From an uncultured Selenomonadaceae bacterium (lineage in GTDB: Bacteria > Bacillota > Negativicutes > Selenomonadales > Selenomonadaceae), in contig CACYXR010000002.1 of the NCBI GenBank assembly GCA_902778455.1, forward strand, positions 1 to 64,000: 64,000 nucleotides of DNA, written 5' to 3'. This document shows, piece after piece, positions 8,228 through 17,230 of the stretch (its first letter is position 1; each line of letters opens with the position of its first letter). Below the pieces are notes generated by a model. That model did not search any database. It was not told where the DNA came from and saw only the letters and a program-made list of their open reading frames with translations. The translations under genes were made by a program, and so were the position numbers.

Positions 8228-8257
8228 ATATTAATGCGACGATTGCTATATTGTCAA
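8228..8257 (-). promoter_or_regulatory. Promoter of the double-REC gene
   Basis: On the minus strand TTGACA (8257-8252), 18-bp spacer, TAATAT (8233-8228), 44 bp before the ATG. The rest of the 8185-8388 gap holds only A/T-rich sequence likely to include the rapZ promoter, which I could not fix. Confidence 0.72.
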
Positions 8258-8388
8258 CTTTCAAACAGTTGAATTTCATAATGAAGAAAATACGGGGTGA
8301 AAAAGTCGCCGAAAAATGATATGATAAAAGATATGAACTAAGACAGGGAAGGAGTTTCTTTGTCTCTGTATTTTTCGGAGGTGTCAGC

Positions 8389-9288
8389 GTGGATCAGGGG
8401 AATTATCGCTTTGTGATTGTCACTGGGATGTCGGGCGGAGGAAAAACGCAAGCATGCCGATATTTGGAAGATTTGGGTTTTTTTTGCGTGGACAATCTGC
8501 CGCCGGTGTTCATTCCGAAGTTCGCAGAGCTTTGTGCGCAGTCGGGCGGACATATTGCGAAGGTTGTGCTCGTGGTCGATACGCGGAGCCGCGAGTTTTT
8601 TGACACATTTCTTCATGTGCTGGAGGAAATGGAACGCGACGGTGTGCGCTATGAACTGCTTTTCATGGACGCATCGGATGACGCAATTATTCGCCGTTAC
8701 AAGGAAACACGCCGCCGCCATCCGATGGCGCCGAGCTCCCGCCTTTCAGAGGGAATTGCGAAGGAACGTGTGCAGCTTTCCCGCATCCGCGAGAAGGCGA
8801 CGTATATTATAGACACGTCGGAGCTTAAAAAGACGGCACTAAAGTCGAAGATTATTCGTTTGTTCGGTGCGGCTGAAGGCGAAAAAATCAATATCAACGT
8901 GCTTTCTTTCGGTTTTAAGTTCGGGCTTCCGATGGATGCCGATCTTGTGTTGGATGTGCGTTTCCTGCCGAACCCGTTTTACGAGGAGGAACTCAAGCAC
9001 AAGAGCGGCATGATGCCTGAGGTCGGTGCGTATATCGAAAAGTCGCGGGTGACAAAGTCGTTTGAAAAGAAGCTCGACGATTTGCTGACATTCCTGATAC
9101 CTGAATATATCAAGGAAGGCAAGAGCCAGCTTGTGATTGCCGTCGGCTGCACAGGTGGGATGCATCGCTCGGTTTTCATCGCGAAGCACATTTTTGAATT
9201 GTTGACGAAGCTTGGGCATCAGGCGACGCTGGAGCATCGTGACTTGATGAAGAACGATGTGCGGGAGCATATGCCGCAGGAGGTTTGA
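8389..9288 (+). CDS. rapZ: RNase adapter / nucleotide-binding protein RapZ (YvcJ)
   Basis: A 299-residue P-loop protein. The Walker A motif GMSGGGKT is at residues 13-20, VDNLPP follows, and the conserved C-terminal block with AVGCTGGMHRSVFIA is present. In enterobacteria RapZ guides RNase E cleavage of glmZ; in Firmicutes YvcJ is a nucleotide-binding protein whose target is less clear. Translation starts at GTG 8389 after CGGAGG. It is the first gene of the conserved rapZ-yvcK-whiA cluster, with 6 bp to yvcK. Confidence 0.94.
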   Translation: MDQGNYRFVIVTGMSGGGKTQACRYLEDLGFFCVDNLPPVFIPKFAELCAQSGGHIAKVVLVVDTRSREFFDTFLHVLEEMERDGVRYELLFMDASDDAIIRRYKETRRRHPMAPSSRLSEGIAKERVQLSRIREKATYIIDTSELKKTALKSKIIRLFGAAEGEKININVLSFGFKFGLPMDADLVLDVRFLPNPFYEEELKHKSGMMPEVGAYIEKSRVTKSFEKKLDDLLTFLIPEYIKEGKSQLVIAVGCTGGMHRSVFIAKHIFELLTKLGHQATLEHRDLMKNDVREHMPQEV

Positions 9289-9294
9289 GTCGAA

Positions 9295-10590
9295 GTGCAT
9301 TGGCATTTGCTGAAGTGGCTGTATCCCGGCATGAAGTTCAAGCGCTGGCTGCTGCTTTTTGCGGCAGGCGTTTTCCTTGTAAGTCTGGGGCTTGCCCTTG
9401 TTTTTAACTATAAATATTTGGACCAGATTGAGGAAGCGATTTTCCGCTTTGTTTATATGTGGCGCGGATCGTATGACTATACGGCGACGGCTCTTGTCGG
9501 AGCGGCCGTCGTGCTTATTGGGCTAGCGATCATGCTGGTGGCGACGCGGTTCGTCATCCGTTCGGTTATTCTCGTTTTGCTGCCGGAAAACTCCGGTAAT
9601 CTCGTGGATCTGATTTACGAGAAACGCAAGCTCGGGCGGGGGCCGTCCATTGTGGTCATCGGCGGCGGTCATGGCTTGTCGGTGCTGCTTCGCGGTATCA
9701 AGGAAGCGACGAGCAATGTGACAGCCATTGTTACGGTGGCAGATGACGGAGGCTCATCTGGACGCCTTCGGGAAGAATTGGGCATCATTCCGCCCGGAGA
9801 TCTTCGGAATTGTCTTGTGGCGCTGGCGGATACCGAGCCTTTGATGGAAAAGCTGTTCCAGTATCGTTTCGGCGGTGAAAGCGCGCTGGCGGGACACAGC
9901 TTCGGAAATCTATTCATAGCGGCAATGAATGAAGTTACCGGCGACATGGAAACGGCGCTCGTCGAGGCATCGAAGGTTCTCGCGGTCAAAGGCCGTGTGC
10001 TGCCGTCGAGCAAAGAGCATGTAAGGTTGGACGCGGTGATGGAAGACGGAACGGTGGTCGAGGGAGAATCCCATATTCCCGAGGCGAAGAAACGTATCCG
10101 ACGCGTCCGGCTTTTTCCCGAGCACGCAGAAGCGGTAGGGGCGGCGCTGGAAGCGATCCGGACGGCGGATGCGGTAATCCTGGGGCCTGGCAGTCTTTAT
10201 ACGAGCATTCTGCCGAACCTTCTCGTGAACGGTATGGCAGAGACGCTGCGCCGCAGCCGCGCAGTAAAAATCTATATCTGTAATGTGATGACGCAGCCGG
10301 GTGAAACTGACGGTTATACGGCCTCGATGCACGTCAAGGCGATTCTGGAGCATGCGGGAAAAGGCGTTATCGATTATGTACTGGTGCATTCCGGGGCGAT
10401 TTCGGATGCCATGCGGGAAAACTACGCGGCGAAGGACTCATACCCGGTGAAGGTGGACCGCGAAGCGTTGAACCGTCTCGGCGTCGGCTTTGTGCAGGCG
10501 GATATTATGAGCAGTTCAGACGCAGGACATCACGATCCGGCAAAGCTGCGGGAATCAGTCATGAAGATGGTGTACGGGCTGACGTCGTAA
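9295..10590 (+). CDS. yvcK: Gluconeogenesis factor YvcK/CofD-like, membrane-anchored form
   Basis: A 431-residue protein. Two N-terminal hydrophobic segments (about 18-38 and 62-84) precede the CofD-like Rossmann domain, which begins at VVIGGGHGLSVLLRGIK and contains VADDGGSSGRLREELG. YvcK is needed for cell-wall homeostasis on gluconeogenic carbon and binds UDP-sugars in Bacillus. The anchored form differs from the soluble Bacillus protein. GTG 9295 is used, behind the AGGAGG that overlaps the rapZ end. Confidence 0.93.
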   Translation: MHWHLLKWLYPGMKFKRWLLLFAAGVFLVSLGLALVFNYKYLDQIEEAIFRFVYMWRGSYDYTATALVGAAVVLIGLAIMLVATRFVIRSVILVLLPENSGNLVDLIYEKRKLGRGPSIVVIGGGHGLSVLLRGIKEATSNVTAIVTVADDGGSSGRLREELGIIPPGDLRNCLVALADTEPLMEKLFQYRFGGESALAGHSFGNLFIAAMNEVTGDMETALVEASKVLAVKGRVLPSSKEHVRLDAVMEDGTVVEGESHIPEAKKRIRRVRLFPEHAEAVGAALEAIRTADAVILGPGSLYTSILPNLLVNGMAETLRRSRAVKIYICNVMTQPGETDGYTASMHVKAILEHAGKGVIDYVLVHSGAISDAMRENYAAKDSYPVKVDREALNRLGVGFVQADIMSSSDAGHHDPAKLRESVMKMVYGLTS

Positions 10591-10628
10591 TCTTTTCAAT
10601 CATATTGGACTGGAAACGGGGGAGAACA

Positions 10629-11570
10629 ATGCCTTCTTTTTCCGGGGACGTGAAAAATGAATTGGCGCGTCTGCCGCTCTCCAAGGCTTGTTGCGAGCGG
10701 GCGGAGTTGGCGGGGCTTCTGCGTATGGGAGCTTCATTGACGTTGGGGGCGAATCATGCGCTGGGGATTTCGTTTGTGACAGAGCATGCGGCAGTGGCGC
10801 GGCGGGCGTTGGTGCTTTTGAAGCAGGCAGGCGAGGTCCGAACGGAAGTCATGGTGCGGCGTTCGCGCCGATTGAGCAAGACGAATACTTATGCAATCCG
10901 CGTTTTGCCGGGGGAAACCGTTAGCGCTCTGCTCTCGGAGATGGGGCTTTTGCTCGGCGCGATTTCATCCGGTGGGAAGAACAAGCTTTTCCACCGGAAA
11001 TGCTGTCGAGTTTCGTATCTTCGTGGTGCGTTCCTTGCGGGGGGCAGTGTCAATCGCCCCGAGGCTTCCTGCCATTTGGAATATGTGACAACGAATTATC
11101 AGTTTGCGGAGCTGCTGCAGACGCTTTTGCGGCGGCTTGGATTTGCGGCGGGCGTCGTGGGACGTAAGGAGGATTATGTCGTTTATCTGAAGGAGGGCGA
11201 CGCGATCCTCGATTTTCTCGCGATGACGGGAGCCGAAGAGTCGGCGACGGCTTTTGAGGCGGCGCGCAACGTCAAGGAAGTCAGGAATCAAGTCAACCGC
11301 CTTGTGAATTGCGAGACGGCGAATCTTAATAAAACGGCGAGAGCGGCGGCGCGGCAAGTGGCGGCTATTCGTTCTTTCGCGGCATCGGGGGGGCTTGCAG
11401 GGCTTTCGCCAGGACTTCGTGCGACAGCGGAAGCGCGTCTTGCGCACCCGGAGGCGTCGCTCACGGAGCTTGGCGCAGAGCTTGGCGTCGGCCGATCCGG
11501 CGTTAATCATCGCCTGCGGCGCTTGATGGAATTGGCCGATGAAAACGAGGCAAAACAAGTGAGCGGGTGA
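10629..11570 (+). CDS. whiA: DNA-binding protein WhiA
   Basis: A 313-residue protein with an N-terminal region related to LAGLIDADG homing endonucleases and a C-terminal helix-turn-helix (SLTELGAELGVGRSGVNHRLRRL). WhiA controls cell division or chromosome segregation in Gram-positive bacteria. The ATG at 10629 gives the canonical start MPSFSGDVKNELARL behind GGGGGAG; an in-frame TTG at 10605 is less likely. It is the last gene of the rapZ-yvcK-whiA trio. Confidence 0.94.
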   Translation: MPSFSGDVKNELARLPLSKACCERAELAGLLRMGASLTLGANHALGISFVTEHAAVARRALVLLKQAGEVRTEVMVRRSRRLSKTNTYAIRVLPGETVSALLSEMGLLLGAISSGGKNKLFHRKCCRVSYLRGAFLAGGSVNRPEASCHLEYVTTNYQFAELLQTLLRRLGFAAGVVGRKEDYVVYLKEGDAILDFLAMTGAEESATAFEAARNVKEVRNQVNRLVNCETANLNKTARAAARQVAAIRSFAASGGLAGLSPGLRATAEARLAHPEASLTELGAELGVGRSGVNHRLRRLMELADENEAKQVSG

Positions 11571-11634
11571 GCAGGTCGTTTATAACCTTTTCGTGAAGCC
11601 TGTTTTGATTTGAATGAAGGGAGGCCTTTGGGCT

Positions 11635-12498
11635 TTGAGCAAGATTTATGTGGCAGGATATGGGAAACCGGAACTTCATGAAAGCGGTGGCGGAGGAGGA
11701 TGTTTTTTTCGTTTGCTTCTGACTTTCCTGTTTCTTGTCGTAATGCTGGGCGGCGCACTGGTGGCAATGGTGGAATTATATCCGCCTCAGGGCATGCTGA
11801 TTTTGGAATATCATAAGATCAATAACCGCACAAAAGATGATTATACCGTGCCGCCGACAGAATTTGCGGCGCAGATGGATGCACTGAAAGCGGACGGCTA
11901 CACGACTATTTCCGTGTTGGATTTCCTGCGGGCCAAAAAGGGCAAGCAGGCACTTCCCGAAAAGCCGGTGGTCGTGACCTTTGACGATGGGTACAGCGAT
12001 AACTATACAGAGGCGCTTCCGATTCTCGAACAGCGCGGCATGAAGGCGACGGTGTTCATGGTGACGAATGACATCGGACTGCCTGGGTATCTGACTTGGG
12101 ATCAGCTTCACGATATGGAAAAGCGCGGTATCGAGCTGGGGAGCCATACGGCAAACCATTTGCCGTTGACAGAAATGACGCTGGACGAGGCTCGGGACGA
12201 AGCGAAAAAATCGAAGCTGCAAATGGAATGGAAAGGGTTTAAGACGATTTTTGTCCTTTCGTATCCGAACGGGAAGTATGATAAATTCATGCCCAAGATT
12301 CTGAAGGAAGAGGAATATCTGGCGGCAGTCACAGGCGATGCTGGGCTGAATACGTTCAATACAGATCCGTATCGGTTGCTTCGGGTAAATATTCCGCCGT
12401 CGCATTTCGGAATCAGGGAATTCCGTCTGCGGCTGTGGAAAGCGAAAGCGATGGCTTTTCTCGGGCTTTGTCAGAATGTCGGCGAGATGAAGGAATGA
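11635..12498 (+). CDS. Membrane-anchored polysaccharide deacetylase (NodB domain)
   Basis: About 287 residues: a short Gly-rich N-terminus, one transmembrane anchor (about 22-45) and a NodB deacetylase domain. The metal/catalytic motifs VTFDDGYSDN and SHTANH are intact. It should remove acetyl groups from peptidoglycan or an exopolysaccharide outside the inner membrane. TTG 11635 is preferred since AAGGGAGG (11617-11624) lies 10 bp upstream; the alternative ATG at 11614 has no ribosome site. It is followed 21 bp later by a secreted coiled-coil protein. Confidence 0.85.
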   Translation: MSKIYVAGYGKPELHESGGGGGCFFRLLLTFLFLVVMLGGALVAMVELYPPQGMLILEYHKINNRTKDDYTVPPTEFAAQMDALKADGYTTISVLDFLRAKKGKQALPEKPVVVTFDDGYSDNYTEALPILEQRGMKATVFMVTNDIGLPGYLTWDQLHDMEKRGIELGSHTANHLPLTEMTLDEARDEAKKSKLQMEWKGFKTIFVLSYPNGKYDKFMPKILKEEEYLAAVTGDAGLNTFNTDPYRLLRVNIPPSHFGIREFRLRLWKAKAMAFLGLCQNVGEMKE

Positions 12499-12519
12499 TA
12501 GCGGCGGGAGGACTACCGG

Positions 12520-14205
12520 ATGAAGGGAAAGGCAATCGCGGCGGCGCTGGCGGTGTTCACGGTTTTCAGCGCGGCTCCCGTTGCGTCGGCGCGTCATCAG
12601 GCGGAGGCGTATGCTGAGCGTGTGCAGAGGGAACGGCGTGAAAGACTGAGGGAAGCAGAAAACGAAGCCGAGCTCCGCGCACAGGCGGCTGCGCGAAGGA
12701 GAGCCGCTGAGGAGCGAAGAATTGCTGAAGAGAAGCAGCGTCAAGTCGAAACAGAAATTGGGGATGACGAAGACGAAAGCAATGAAGATGACGAGCTGAT
12801 TCGCTGGGAAAAGGTAAGAAGCGAAGAACAAGCGAAAGCGGACGCTGCCGAGGAAAAAACGCGGGTGGAAGAAGAAACACAGTGCGCCGCCGAGGAGTCT
12901 GCGCGGGAACCCAAAGAAGCCTTGCAGGTTCAAGAGCGACAGACGGCGGAAGCCACGGAGCGGGACAAGGAACAAGCCGAGGCGGACAGTGGGGAGATGG
13001 CGGATGCCATGGCAAAAAAGGTTGCGGAGGAGGAAGCAGATACGGGCGAGGGACTTCTGGCAAAATATATGAGGATTGCGCGGGAACGCCTGCAGGGGGG
13101 GAAGCCGCTGCCGACGCAGACAGTGGCGCAGACAGCGCCGGGGCCGCATATTACGGAGCCGCAGCCGATGAAGCGGCTAGCGGTGGAAACTACAGACGCA
13201 GAAGGAACGCTGCTCTTTTCGGATAGTCCGGAGTATGTCAAAGAACCGGGCATCCTTTATTCCGATATCATTAAGGACGACGCGCGCATATTTTATTACC
13301 ATTTGAACGACACAAAAAAGCCATACAAAGTTGCCGTTGTCTTGGAGGGCGAAAGCGAGCGAAGTGCTGTCGTGAGCCTCACGCGCCGGGCGATTGCTGA
13401 ACCGAGCACGGATTACTGCAAAGTCGGTAAATCGTTACAGCAGGCATATTTCTCCGATGCAGGCGGGGCGGAAAAAATTTTCGTCGCACCGCATGAACGG
13501 CGACTATTACTGGAAGCGGCGGACAAAATCAAGCTCATGCCGGGAGAGCTCGTTTCGGGCATGGCGGATTTTTCCGCTGATGCGCCCGTGCGTGTAAGCG
13601 TCCTCTTTTACCCGCCGGACAGGAATCCGCTCCAATATATTTCCGAGGTGGAGCAGTTGCCTGCCGACGAGCATCATCTGCGCGGAACATTCATAGGCAT
13701 GAACCGCATATTGCGTCTGAAGTCCCCTTATCATCCGAAGAAGGATGGCATCGGTTGCGTTGTGCTTGCGGACGGTGAGATTGATCCCTATCGTGAGGGC
13801 GTGGATGCGACGGACGGCAGTATCGTTACGAATGTCGGGAATTACGGTGTGGTCTATCGTTTAGAAATGCCTGTAAAGGGCAAGACTCGCTTTTTGATGA
13901 GCCCGATGGGGGGCGGTTATGCGGGTGTTGTCCGTGCCGAGTTGGGCAAGGACGGCGCGCGGTTGATTTCCGTGCCTGATGGGATGCTCATGTTCGGTGA
14001 AACCAGCTATCATCCGCCATTCAACAGGGATGATACGACGACACTGTTGCCGTCGGCTGAACTTGCCGATTTCGGTATTTACAAGAAAAAACCGTCGCCA
14101 TTTTTCGAGTTTTCACCGCCGGGCGCTTCGAATCTTCCGATTCTGCTGATTCTTGCGCCGGAAAAGACAATGCTGGCGGGCGAAGGGGAAAAGAAGTCTT
14201 CGTGA
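12520..14205 (+). CDS. Secreted Glu/Arg/Ala-rich coiled-coil protein, unknown function
   Basis: 561 residues. A signal peptide (about 1-24, likely cut after VASA) is followed by a highly charged, Glu/Arg/Ala-rich region (25-190) that should form a long coiled coil, then a linker and a globular C-terminal part (about 215-560) with no motif I recognise. It is likely periplasmic or cell-wall associated in a diderm host. It lies between a polysaccharide deacetylase and the SCIFF gene. Function unknown; an envelope role is only suggested by context. Confidence 0.75.
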   Translation: MKGKAIAAALAVFTVFSAAPVASARHQAEAYAERVQRERRERLREAENEAELRAQAAARRRAAEERRIAEEKQRQVETEIGDDEDESNEDDELIRWEKVRSEEQAKADAAEEKTRVEEETQCAAEESAREPKEALQVQERQTAEATERDKEQAEADSGEMADAMAKKVAEEEADTGEGLLAKYMRIARERLQGGKPLPTQTVAQTAPGPHITEPQPMKRLAVETTDAEGTLLFSDSPEYVKEPGILYSDIIKDDARIFYYHLNDTKKPYKVAVVLEGESERSAVVSLTRRAIAEPSTDYCKVGKSLQQAYFSDAGGAEKIFVAPHERRLLLEAADKIKLMPGELVSGMADFSADAPVRVSVLFYPPDRNPLQYISEVEQLPADEHHLRGTFIGMNRILRLKSPYHPKKDGIGCVVLADGEIDPYREGVDATDGSIVTNVGNYGVVYRLEMPVKGKTRFLMSPMGGGYAGVVRAELGKDGARLISVPDGMLMFGETSYHPPFNRDDTTTLLPSAELADFGIYKKKPSPFFEFSPPGASNLPILLILAPEKTMLAGEGEKKSS

Positions 14206-14210
14206 CGCGC

Positions 14211-14239
14211 TTGCATACGGGTGGAAAAAAGGGTAAAAT
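14211..14239 (+). promoter_or_regulatory. Promoter of the SCIFF peptide gene
   Basis: TTGCAT (14211-14216), 17-bp spacer, TAAAAT (14234-14239), 32 bp before the peptide ATG. Confidence 0.65.
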
Positions 14240-14270
14240 AAGTATATATCGAAACGGAGGAGGAGATACG

Positions 14271-14408
14271 ATGAAGCATATCAAGACGGTCAACAAGCCG
14301 ACGCTCCAGAGCACCATCAAGAAAGGCGGCTGCGGTGAGTGCCAGGCTTCCTGCCAGTCTGCCTGCAAGACGAGCTGCACGGTGGGCAACCAAACCTGCG
14401 AGAAGTAA
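14271..14408 (+). CDS. scfA: SCIFF (six-cysteines-in-forty-five) ribosomal peptide precursor
   Basis: Exactly 45 residues with six cysteines at 21, 24, 28, 32, 36 and 43, all in the C-terminal half, and a Lys-rich leader beginning MKHIKT. The core segment SACKTSCTVGNQ matches the family, in which characterised members receive a thioether between a core Cys and the Thr of SCT (here Cys32 and Thr37 are in place). It starts at ATG 14271 after GGAGGAGGAG, a very strong ribosome site. The maturase lies directly downstream. The biological role of SCIFF products is still debated. Confidence 0.95.
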   Translation: MKHIKTVNKPTLQSTIKKGGCGECQASCQSACKTSCTVGNQTCEK

Positions 14409-14432
14409 AGCTGAAACAGAGGTGAGAAACGG

Positions 14433-14461
14433 GGATGCCCGAACGGCATCCTCTTTTCTTT
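14433..14461 (+). terminator. Hairpin terminator/attenuator between SCIFF peptide and maturase
   Basis: GGATGCC/GGCATCC stem (14433-14439 with 14445-14451), a 5-nt loop and TCTTTTCTTT. A leaky terminator here would give much more peptide mRNA than maturase mRNA. Confidence 0.75.
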
Positions 14462-14493
14462 ATATATTATCTTTTGGGAGAGAAATTTTTTAT

Positions 14494-15852
14494 ATGAAAG
14501 AAAGAATCCATAAATTCGAGCAGGGCGGAGACTATATCCTGTTGGACGTAAACAGCGCCGCGGTGCATCTGATCGACGAAATGACCTATGATTTATTGGA
14601 CGTATTCGACGGGACGAACGATGACGAATCTGTGCGGGCTTTTTCCGACAAATACCCGGAGACGGAACTTCGCGAAATTCTTTCGGAGCTGCATGAGCTG
14701 ATTGACGAGCATCAGCTTTTCGCGCCGGATATCGACGTGCCGCCGACCTTCGCAGCGGAGGGTATCGTGAAGTCAATGTGCCTGATGGTTGCCCACGACT
14801 GCAACCTGCGTTGTGGATACTGCTTCGCCGGAACGGGCGAGTATGGTGGAAAACGCGAACTGATGAGCAACGAGGTCGGCGAGGCGGCGGTGGAGTATAT
14901 CATCGCGCACAGCAAAGGGCGGAAGCACTGCGAGATCGACTTTTTCGGCGGTGAGCCTTTAGTAAACTTGCCTGTGGTCAAGCATGTGACAGAATATGTG
15001 CGCCGACGCGAAAAGGAAACAGGAAAAATCTTCAAGCTGACGTTGACGACGAACGGCTTGTTGTTGGGCGAGGACGTGCGGAACTGGCTGAACGAAAACC
15101 ATGTGAGCCTCGTGCTGTCCCTCGACGGGCGCAAGGAAGTCCATGACCGCATGCGTCCGGACGCAGGGGGCAATGGCACCTATGACCGGGTGCTGGAAAA
15201 TTTCCGTGCGATGGTGGATTCACGCGACGGCAAGGACTATTATCTGCGCGGCACATACACGAAGTATAATCTCGATTTCACGGAGGACGTGCTTTCCATG
15301 GCAGACAAAGGATTCGACGTGTTATCGGTGGAGCCGGTGGTGGCAAAGGACGCGCCATACGCAATTGAGGAGGCAGATTTGCCGCGCGTCTTTGAGGAGT
15401 ATGACCGGCTCACGGAGGCATATCTCGAACGTCACCGCGAGGGCAACGGATTTTTCTTTTTTCATTTCAATATGGATTTGTCAGGCGGTCCCTGCGTCGC
15501 GAAGCGGCTCTCCGGCTGCGGCGCGGGGCATGAATATTACGCGGTGGCGGCGAACGGCGACCTTTATCCGTGCCATCAGTTCGTCGGGCGCAAGGGTTAC
15601 CGTCTCGGCTCGGTATTCGAAGGCGTGACGAATAAAGAACTGCCGCGCTATTTCCGTGAGAGCCATGTGCTGAACAAGCCGAAATGCAAAGACTGTTGGG
15701 CGCGTTTCTTCTGCAGCGGCGGCTGTCACGCGAACGCCGAACTTTTCCACGGCAACATCCGCGAGCCTTACGAGGTCGGCTGCGCAATCCAGAAGAAAAG
15801 ATTGGAGTGTGCGATCAGGGTGCAGGCGGAATTAGCTTTAGGGAATCACTGA
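14494..15852 (+). CDS. scfB: SCIFF peptide maturase, radical SAM/SPASM thioether-forming enzyme
   Basis: 452 residues. The N-terminal 90 residues should bind the peptide leader (RRE-like). The radical SAM cluster motif C103-x3-C107-x2-C110 (CNLRCGYC) follows. The C-terminal SPASM region is Cys-rich (YPCHQF, CKDCWARFFCSGGC, CAIQKK) and should hold two auxiliary 4Fe-4S clusters. It forms thioether bonds in the SCIFF peptide encoded just upstream. ATG 14494 is used. The last two codons and the stop lie inside the terminal inverted repeat of the adjacent palindromic element, so the natural C-terminus may have been altered. Confidence 0.94.
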   Translation: MKERIHKFEQGGDYILLDVNSAAVHLIDEMTYDLLDVFDGTNDDESVRAFSDKYPETELREILSELHELIDEHQLFAPDIDVPPTFAAEGIVKSMCLMVAHDCNLRCGYCFAGTGEYGGKRELMSNEVGEAAVEYIIAHSKGRKHCEIDFFGGEPLVNLPVVKHVTEYVRRREKETGKIFKLTLTTNGLLLGEDVRNWLNENHVSLVLSLDGRKEVHDRMRPDAGGNGTYDRVLENFRAMVDSRDGKDYYLRGTYTKYNLDFTEDVLSMADKGFDVLSVEPVVAKDAPYAIEEADLPRVFEEYDRLTEAYLERHREGNGFFFFHFNMDLSGGPCVAKRLSGCGAGHEYYAVAANGDLYPCHQFVGRKGYRLGSVFEGVTNKELPRYFRESHVLNKPKCKDCWARFFCSGGCHANAELFHGNIREPYEVGCAIQKKRLECAIRVQAELALGNH

Positions 15853-15997
15853 TTAAGTCAATTCGTGCATCTGGCGAGAGATTTTTTCGACTGTCTGGGA
15901 AAAGACCTCGAAGGCGTAGCATCGCTACGTCGAGAGGGATTTGACGACGGCAGTCGGAAAAAGATCCGGCAGAGGCGCGGAGGGACTTATTCAGTGA
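15846..15997. repeat. 152-bp MITE-like palindromic element
   Basis: Imperfect 14-bp terminal inverted repeats TCACTGATTAAGTC (15846-15859) and GACTTATTCAGTGA (15984-15997) bound a long imperfect palindrome. The flanks CTGGCGAGAGATTTTTTCGA and the reverse complement of CGGAAAAAGATCCGGCAG match, and the centre GGCGTAGC-ATC-GCTACG forms the apex. It has no coding capacity. It fits a miniature inverted-repeat element or a large REP-type hairpin. No second copy was noticed in this window. Confidence 0.72.
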
Positions 15998-16028
15998 AAA
16001 AGCGGACATTTGACCGCATTGTTTTCCG

Positions 16029-16057
16029 TTGCTTTCCCGTTTCGTTTGCGGTATAAT
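16029..16057 (+). promoter_or_regulatory. Promoter of gap
   Basis: TTGCTT (16029-16034), 17-bp spacer, TATAAT (16052-16057), 75 bp upstream of the gap ATG. Confidence 0.7.
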
Positions 16058-16131
16058 AAAAAGCAGGAGTTTTCGGACAAATGCAAATTTCCCTATGGGA
16101 AACAAAATTAATTTTTAGGAGGCTGTGTCTA

Positions 16132-17145
16132 ATGGCAGTAAAAGTAGCAATCAACGGGTTTGGACGTATCGGTCGTCTGGCGTTTCGTCAGATGTTCGCC
16201 GCGGAAGGGTATGAGATTGTCGCGATCAACGACCTCACGAGCCCGAAAATGCTCGCGCATCTTTTGAAGTACGACTCCACACAGGGCCGCTATAACCATG
16301 ATGTGAAGGCTGAGGAAGACGGCATTACAGTGGACGGCAAGACGATCAAGATTTTCAAGGAAGCGGACGCTGCGAATCTGCCTTGGGGCGACCTGAAGGT
16401 GGACGTGGTGCTGGAGTGCACGGGCTTCTATACCTCGAAAGACAAGGCTTCCGCTCATATCAAAGCGGGCGCGAAAAAAGTCGTCATTTCTGCGCCGGCC
16501 GGCAACGACCTGCCGACGATTGTTTACAACGTCAACCATGAGACGCTGAAGCCGGGCGACGACGTTATTTCGGCTGCGTCCTGCACGACGAACTGCCTCG
16601 CTCCGATGACGGCGGCGCTCCACAAGCTGGCTCCGATCCAGAGCGGCATCATGCAGACGATTCACGCCTATACCGGCGACCAGATGACGCTGGACGGTCC
16701 GCAGCGCAAGGGCGATCTTCGTCGTTCCCGCGCTGCCGCCATCAATATCGTGCCAAACTCCACGGGTGCGGCGAAGGCCATCGGCCTCGTCATTCCCGAA
16801 TTGAAGGGCAAGCTGATCGGCGCTGCGCAGCGTGTCCCGACCCCGACAGGATCCACGACGATCCTGATTGCTGTCGTCAAGGGCAAGGTTACGGTGGACG
16901 AGGTCAACGCGGCGATGAAGGCGGCGTCCAACGAGTCCTTCGGCTATAACACGGACGAAATCGTTTCCAGTGATATCGTTGGCATGACCTACGGTTCGCT
17001 GTTCGATGCGACGCAGACCATGGTCAACCCAATCAACGACGAGCTGACGCAGGTACAGGTCGTTTCGTGGTACGACAACGAGAACAGCTACACAAGCCAG
17101 ATGGTCCGCACGATCAAGTATCTGGAAACGCTGGTACAGAAATAA
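16132..17145 (+). CDS. gap: Glyceraldehyde-3-phosphate dehydrogenase
   Basis: 337 residues. The NAD-binding start INGFGRIGR, Asp34 in AINDLTS (NAD preference) and catalytic Cys151 in SAASCTTNC are all present. It catalyses oxidation and phosphorylation of glyceraldehyde 3-phosphate. The ATG at 16132 after AGGAGG gives the standard N-terminus; the open frame extends upstream to 16081 but without support. It is the first gene of a gap-pgk-tpiA-gpmI glycolytic block and is followed by a strong terminator. Confidence 0.97.
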   Translation: MAVKVAINGFGRIGRLAFRQMFAAEGYEIVAINDLTSPKMLAHLLKYDSTQGRYNHDVKAEEDGITVDGKTIKIFKEADAANLPWGDLKVDVVLECTGFYTSKDKASAHIKAGAKKVVISAPAGNDLPTIVYNVNHETLKPGDDVISAASCTTNCLAPMTAALHKLAPIQSGIMQTIHAYTGDQMTLDGPQRKGDLRRSRAAAINIVPNSTGAAKAIGLVIPELKGKLIGAAQRVPTPTGSTTILIAVVKGKVTVDEVNAAMKAASNESFGYNTDEIVSSDIVGMTYGSLFDATQTMVNPINDELTQVQVVSWYDNENSYTSQMVRTIKYLETLVQK

Positions 17146-17173
17146 GCATAGTGGTTTTCGGGTAAAACATCGG

Positions 17174-17206
17174 AGGCCCGGCCTTTTACGGGCCGGGCCT
17201 CTTTTT
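17174..17206 (+). terminator. Terminator between gap and pgk
   Basis: 10-bp GC-rich stem AGGCCCGGCC/GGCCGGGCCT (17174-17183 with 17191-17200) and CTTTTT. It lies inside the glycolytic block, so it probably lowers but need not abolish readthrough. Confidence 0.85.
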
Positions 17207-17230
17207 GAGAGAAAAGGAGGGAATTTTTAC

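Noticed and set aside
11776-13149. Minus-strand open frame (457 codons) opposite the deacetylase and coiled-coil genes
   Set aside because: Low-complexity Leu/Arg/Phe-rich antisense of coding sequence.
14433-14461. Simple end of an independent SCIFF transcript
   Set aside because: The maturase has no clear promoter of its own in the 32 bp after the hairpin, so a partial terminator in a shared transcript fits better.
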